A DNA stretch of 15,690 nucleotides from Thermofilum sp. ex4484_15 (GTDB lineage: Archaea; Thermoproteota; Thermoprotei; Thermofilales; EX4484-15): assembly GCA_002254595.1 (NCBI GenBank), contig NJEH01000007.1:1-15690 (forward strand), given 5' to 3'. A program made the position numbers and the translations under genes. The notes beneath the pieces were generated by a model. The model made no database searches, had not been told where the DNA came from, and saw nothing but the letters and a program-made list of their open reading frames with translations. Shown here piece after piece: positions 13,435 to 15,690 of the stretch (position 1 is the first letter of the stretch; the number at the start of each line of letters is the position of its first letter).

Positions 13435-14421
13435 GTGAAAGTGGGTTTCATAGTTAACCCTATAGCTAGTATGGGAGGTAAGGGTGGGGCTTAAGGGTAC
13501 CGATGACATAGAAACCCTAAAGAGAGCCTTAGCCCTAGGAGCCAAATCCGTCTCCCCCCCTTGAGGGCTAAAAGATACTTACGTAAATTAAGGGAAGAGG
13601 TGTTTAAATATAGAACTTCATGCGGTCCCTAAGAATGTGAGAGAGTACGAAGTACTTAATGAAGGCTTAAAGGCTAAAATAGTTGGTAGCTTAAGTGAAC
13701 TTTACTACTCGTTCTGATACCATAAGATGTGTGAAGCTTATGGAGGATGTAGGTATGAACCTCTTAGTATTCGTAGGTGGAGATAGAGCGGCTAGGGACA
13801 TTTATGAAGCGGTAAATACCAAAGTAACTTGCCTAGGGGTACCCTCCGGAGTTAAAATATATAGTTCCTGCTTCGCTTGTAGCCCTGAAGGCGCCGTAGA
13901 ACTAATTAGATTTTTAAAAAGGCGAAGCTAGGGTAGGGGAATGTGAGGTTATGGACGTTGATGAGGAAGCCTTTAGGAAGGGGGAACTTAAGGTAAGGCT
14001 TTACGGTTACTTAAAATGCCCTTATCTTTATATTGGGCCCAGGGACTACTGTAGCTACGTTAGCTGAAGAGTTAGGAGTTAAAGATAAGAGCTTACTTGA
14101 AGTAGATGTTTTTAAACGGTGAGTTAATAGCACGAGACGTTAGTGAAGCCCAGTTACTTAAAATATTACGTCACTATAAATTACCCGCTAAGATAGTATT
14201 ATCGCCTCTAGATAGGCAGGGATTTATCTTAGGTAGAGGAAATCGACAGATCAGCCCCGAGATAATAAAGCTAATAGGTCCCAGTAATTTAATAATTATC
14301 GCCTAAAGCTAAGTTAAAGGATATTGTAGCCTTGAGGGTAGATACAGGGGATGAGGGATTAGATAGAGAGCTAAGGGGTTACGTAAGGGTCATAATAGAT
14401 TATAACGAGGGAAAAAGGTAA
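13435..14421 (+). pseudogene. Broken NAD-kinase-like gene (COG3199 family, AcoX-related)
   Basis: Pieces in all three frames join into one COG3199 protein, a family predicted to phosphorylate NAD or a related substrate. Pieces in order: VKVGFIVNPIASMGGK (13435-13482); VGLKGTDDIETLKRAL to 13555; LRAKRYLRKLREEVFK to 13629; EGLKAKIVGSLSELY to ~13705; TTRSDTIRCVKLMEDVG through VFVGGDRAARDIYEAV and GVPSGVKIYSSCFA to 13920; EVMDVDEEAFRKGELKVRLY to ~14030; GPGTTVATLAEELGVKDKS to 14110; FLNGELIARDVSEAQLL through QGFILGRGNRQISPEII to 14303; and LRVDTGDEGLDRELRGYVRV to the TAA at 14419. At least eight frame disruptions occur, many at short runs (C7 at 13554, A5 at 13916, T5 at 14109). About 40 codons seem lost near 14022-14035. 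The GGDGT active-site motif reads GGDRA. No intact product can be made. Confidence 0.9.
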
Positions 14422-14422
14422 T

Positions 14423-14841
14423 CTAAGCCCCCTCCTCCCTTTCCAGTACCTTTAGGTATTCCTCTGGGCTAAGGGGGAGTTCGGCTCCTCCCTATAGGCT
14501 ATTTCAATCAGTACTATCCAACCTCTACTGTAAGGATCCCCAACTATTAACTCCGCTCTCTCCTTTAACTCCTCGTTCCATCCTAAGATCTTACCGCTTA
14601 CCGGAGCATAAACTTCACTTACAGCCTTAACGGACTCTACGGTAGTTAAGACCTCGCCCTTCTTAACTACCTTACCTACTTCAGGTTCCTCTACGTATAC
14701 CACATCCCTTAATTTCTTTCACGCACAATTGGTTATCCCTACTCCCCCCTTATTATCCTCTACTTTTATCCATTCGTGAGTCTTAGTGTAATAGAGGCCT
14801 CTTTTGATCCTATATCCCTTATAGAAGAGATCCTCCGACAC
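14423..14841 (-). pseudogene. gcvH: Broken glycine cleavage system H protein gene
   Basis: GcvH carries the lipoyl arm that shuttles the aminomethyl group in glycine cleavage. From GTG 14841 the frame reads YRIKRGLYYTKTHEWIKVED, then GVGITNCA, and hits TGA at 14721-14719 where the family has Gln or a similar residue in DYAQKKL. The same frame goes on with LRDVVYVEEPEVGKVVKKGE, the lipoyl-lysine motif VESVKAVSEVYAPVSGKI, and DPYSRGWIVLIEIAYREE. A one-base shift near 14483-14490 then ends the original frame early, while the next frame gives the normal tail ELPLSPEEYLKVLEREEGA to TAG 14425. An intact protein would have ~139 residues. The usual DYA is changed to NCA as well. A strong site, GGAGGTG (14848-14854), still precedes the start. 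An internal GTG at 14703 could give only a C-terminal fragment. Confidence 0.88.
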
Positions 14842-14847
14842 TACTTA

Positions 14848-14854
14848 CACCTCC
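14848..14854 (-). promoter_or_regulatory. Ribosome-binding site of the broken gcvH
   Basis: GGAGGTG on the minus strand lies six bases before GTG 14841. It fixes the original start of the gene and shows that the translation signal has outlived the coding sequence. Confidence 0.6.
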
Positions 14855-14876
14855 TTCCTTCGTTTAATAAGCATTA

Positions 14877-14888
14877 AAATAAAAAAGT
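14877..14888 (-). terminator. T-run after tRNA-Ala
   Basis: On the minus strand, ACTTTTTTATTTTAAT follows the tRNA 3' end by a few bases. T-runs of this kind end transcription in archaea. The same AT-rich stretch lies upstream of the gcvH start and may hold its TATA box. Confidence 0.5.
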
Positions 14889-14891
14889 TCT

Positions 14892-14969
14892 TGGTGGACC
14901 GGCCGGGATTTGAACCCGGGAACCTCTCGGTCGCAAGCCGAGCGCTCTTCCAGGCTGAGCTACCGGCCC
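14892..14969 (-). tRNA. tRNA-Ala (anticodon UGC), CCA encoded
   Basis: The 78-base minus-strand gene folds as a full cloverleaf. The acceptor stem pairs GGGCCGG with CCGGTCC and contains the G3:U70 pair that marks alanine tRNAs. The D-arm is GCTC/GAGC with GG in the loop. The anticodon stem CTCGG/CCGAG closes the loop CTTGCGA, giving anticodon TGC (Ala, GCA codons). The T-arm is CCGGG, TTCAAAT, CCCGG. The 3' CCA is in the DNA, and no intron is seen. The variable loop counts six bases, one more than usual. A TATA-like TTTAAAG at ~14992-15002 lies about 28 bases upstream, and a T-run follows. Confidence 0.96.
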
Positions 14970-14991
14970 GATATTAATTTTAAGTAATTGA

Positions 14992-15002
14992 AGCTTTAAA
15001 GT
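14992..15002 (-). promoter_or_regulatory. Probable tRNA-Ala promoter
   Basis: On the minus strand AACTTTAAAGC lies about 28 bases before the tRNA 5' end, the normal TATA distance. It touches the stop codon of the P-type ATPase gene. Confidence 0.45.
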
Positions 15003-15690
15003 TAACCCTTCTTGGACCTTAAGAGGTAAGGGGAGAGAGGTATACTAAGCGCCGAGAATAACAGGAGTAATAACCAATCGTTAAGGCTAAGTGGTTGGGT
15101 TCCTAGCAAGTACCTAAGAGGAGGTAAGTAAAGCGCTGCCAATTGTAAAGCTAAGGAGCCTATAACGGCCCAAAGTAATTTCCTATTAGCTATTAGCTCC
15201 TTGAAAGAAGAGTAAACGAATTTATCCTCAGACCTACAGTTGAATGAAAGCAATAGTTCAAAAAGTACCGCCTCCGTAAAAGCTAACGTCCTAGCTCTAG
15301 CTAAAGGATCGCCAGCTTTCAACGCTAGGTAAAACGGAGCTAACCAGGAGAAGGTCTCTACTATCGTGGATATCGTTACAAAACGGGCCATGCCATGATA
15401 TATGCTCTCGCCTCTAGGCCTAGGCGGCTTCTTCATGAGCTCAGGGCTAGGAGGATCTACCCCTAAGGCTAGCGCGGGCAATCCATCGGTAAGTAAGTTA
15501 ATCCATAATATTTGAACTGGAGTAAAGGGCAAAGGGAGGCCTAGGAGTGCAGCTACCATGACTGAAGCTATTTCACCCCAATTAGCTGATAACATGTAAA
15601 GGATGAACTTCCTGATGTTACTGTAAATACCCCTGCCTTCCTCGATAGCCGCTACTATAGTGGCAAAGTTATCGTCGGCAAGTACTAAAT
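15002..15690 (-). CDS. P-type Ca2+-transporting ATPase, C-terminal part (5' end outside window)
   Basis: The last ~229 codons of a P2-type cation ATPase, which pumps Ca2+ (or a similar ion) across the membrane with ATP, are visible. The frame is open to the window edge, so the ATG at 15595 is internal. The visible part begins in the hinge before helix M5 (LADDNFATIVAAIEEGRGIY). It then has SANWGEI, with the Asn and Glu that bind Ca2+ in SERCA M5, and PVQILWINLLTDGLPALALG, with the M6 Asn, Thr and Asp of the same site. A glutamate in LFELLLSFNCRSED may match the M8 site I glutamate. About six membrane segments follow the hinge, and the tail is basic (LLRSKKG). The stop lies about 32 bases before the tRNA-Ala gene on the same strand. 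Confidence 0.93.
   Translation of the reverse strand, partial: LVLADDNFATIVAAIEEGRGIYSNIRKFILYMLSANWGEIASVMVAALLGLPLPFTPVQILWINLLTDGLPALALGVDPPSPELMKKPPRPRGESIYHGMARFVTISTIVETFSWLAPFYLALKAGDPLARARTLAFTEAVLFELLLSFNCRSEDKFVYSSFKELIANRKLLWAVIGSLALQLAALYLPPLRYLLGTQPLSLNDWLLLLLFSALSIPLSPYLLRSKKG

Noticed and set aside
13695..14306. Two stand-alone small genes at 13695-13931 and 14106-14306
   Set aside because: Both are in-frame pieces of the one broken COG3199 gene, with matching homologous sequence before, between and after them.
14452..14703. Separate 83-residue gene starting at GTG 14703
   Set aside because: It is the downstream part of the broken gcvH: the same frame continues upstream with clear GcvH sequence up to GTG 14841.
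14719..14721. TGA in gcvH as a selenocysteine codon
   Set aside because: The position normally holds Gln or a similar residue, not Cys. The flanking DYA motif is also altered, and a separate frameshift lies near the end, so loss of function explains it better.
14892..14969. tRNA-Ala as an attachment site of an integrated element
   Set aside because: No second copy of the tRNA 3' end is seen in the window, and there is no integrase or foreign-looking gene next to it.
1..15690. CRISPR array, insertion sequence or prophage
   Set aside because: No regularly spaced repeats, transposase, integrase or terminal inverted repeats were seen on either strand.

Overview
The window looks like part of an archaeal chromosome, most likely from a thermophile of the TACK group (Thermoproteota and relatives). 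The support is archaeal-type TATA boxes about 25-30 bases before leaderless or short-leader starts, GGTGA/GGAGG ribosome sites, frequent GTG and TTG starts, long chains of ATGA overlaps, a tRNA-Ala, and archaeal families (DUF504/MJ1316, DUF134, a COG3199-like NAD kinase relative, an S-layer-like domain fused to an ArsR-type HTH). The exact lineage cannot be fixed from this window.

Left part (1-7076): amino-sugar and sugar-phosphate metabolism. A truncated inorganic pyrophosphatase overlaps a GlmU-like sugar nucleotidyltransferase/acyltransferase. A small orphan protein follows, then a convergent N-acetylglucosamine-6-phosphate deacetylase (NagA). Divergent from nagA is a chain of yjbQ, a TIM-barrel amidohydrolase, a glutaminase-less GlmS-like SIS protein and an inositol-monophosphatase/FBPase-family phosphatase, each overlapping the next by ATGA. 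A two-helix membrane protein and a macro-domain protein probably continue this operon. NagA, the SIS enzyme and the GlmU-like protein can be read as a route between GlcNAc-6-P, GlcN-6-P, fructose-6-P and UDP-GlcNAc. The roles of YjbQ and the amidohydrolase in it are unknown, and this is the best candidate here for an undescribed pathway.

Middle part (7082-13383): two divergent DNA-binding proteins (an ArsR-like HTH fused to an S-layer-like domain, and a DUF134 protein with a duplicated Trp/Arg/Gly tail). Next is methylthioribose-1-phosphate isomerase (MtnA), overlapped at its 3' end by a convergent operon of a Kef/CPA2-type antiporter, threonine ammonia-lyase (IlvA) and RidA. RidA clears the reactive enamine that IlvA makes. 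A convergent DUF504/DUF429 pair follows.

Right part (13430-15690): a patch of gene decay. A COG3199 NAD-kinase-like gene is broken by about eight frame disruptions, an apparent internal deletion and a damaged GGDGT motif. Converging on it, with one base between, is a glycine-cleavage H protein gene with an in-frame TGA and a frameshift near its end. Next are an intact tRNA-Ala(UGC) and the C-terminal part of a Ca2+-type P-type ATPase that runs off the window. Nearly all other genes are intact, so the decay is local. No CRISPR array, insertion sequence or prophage is visible.
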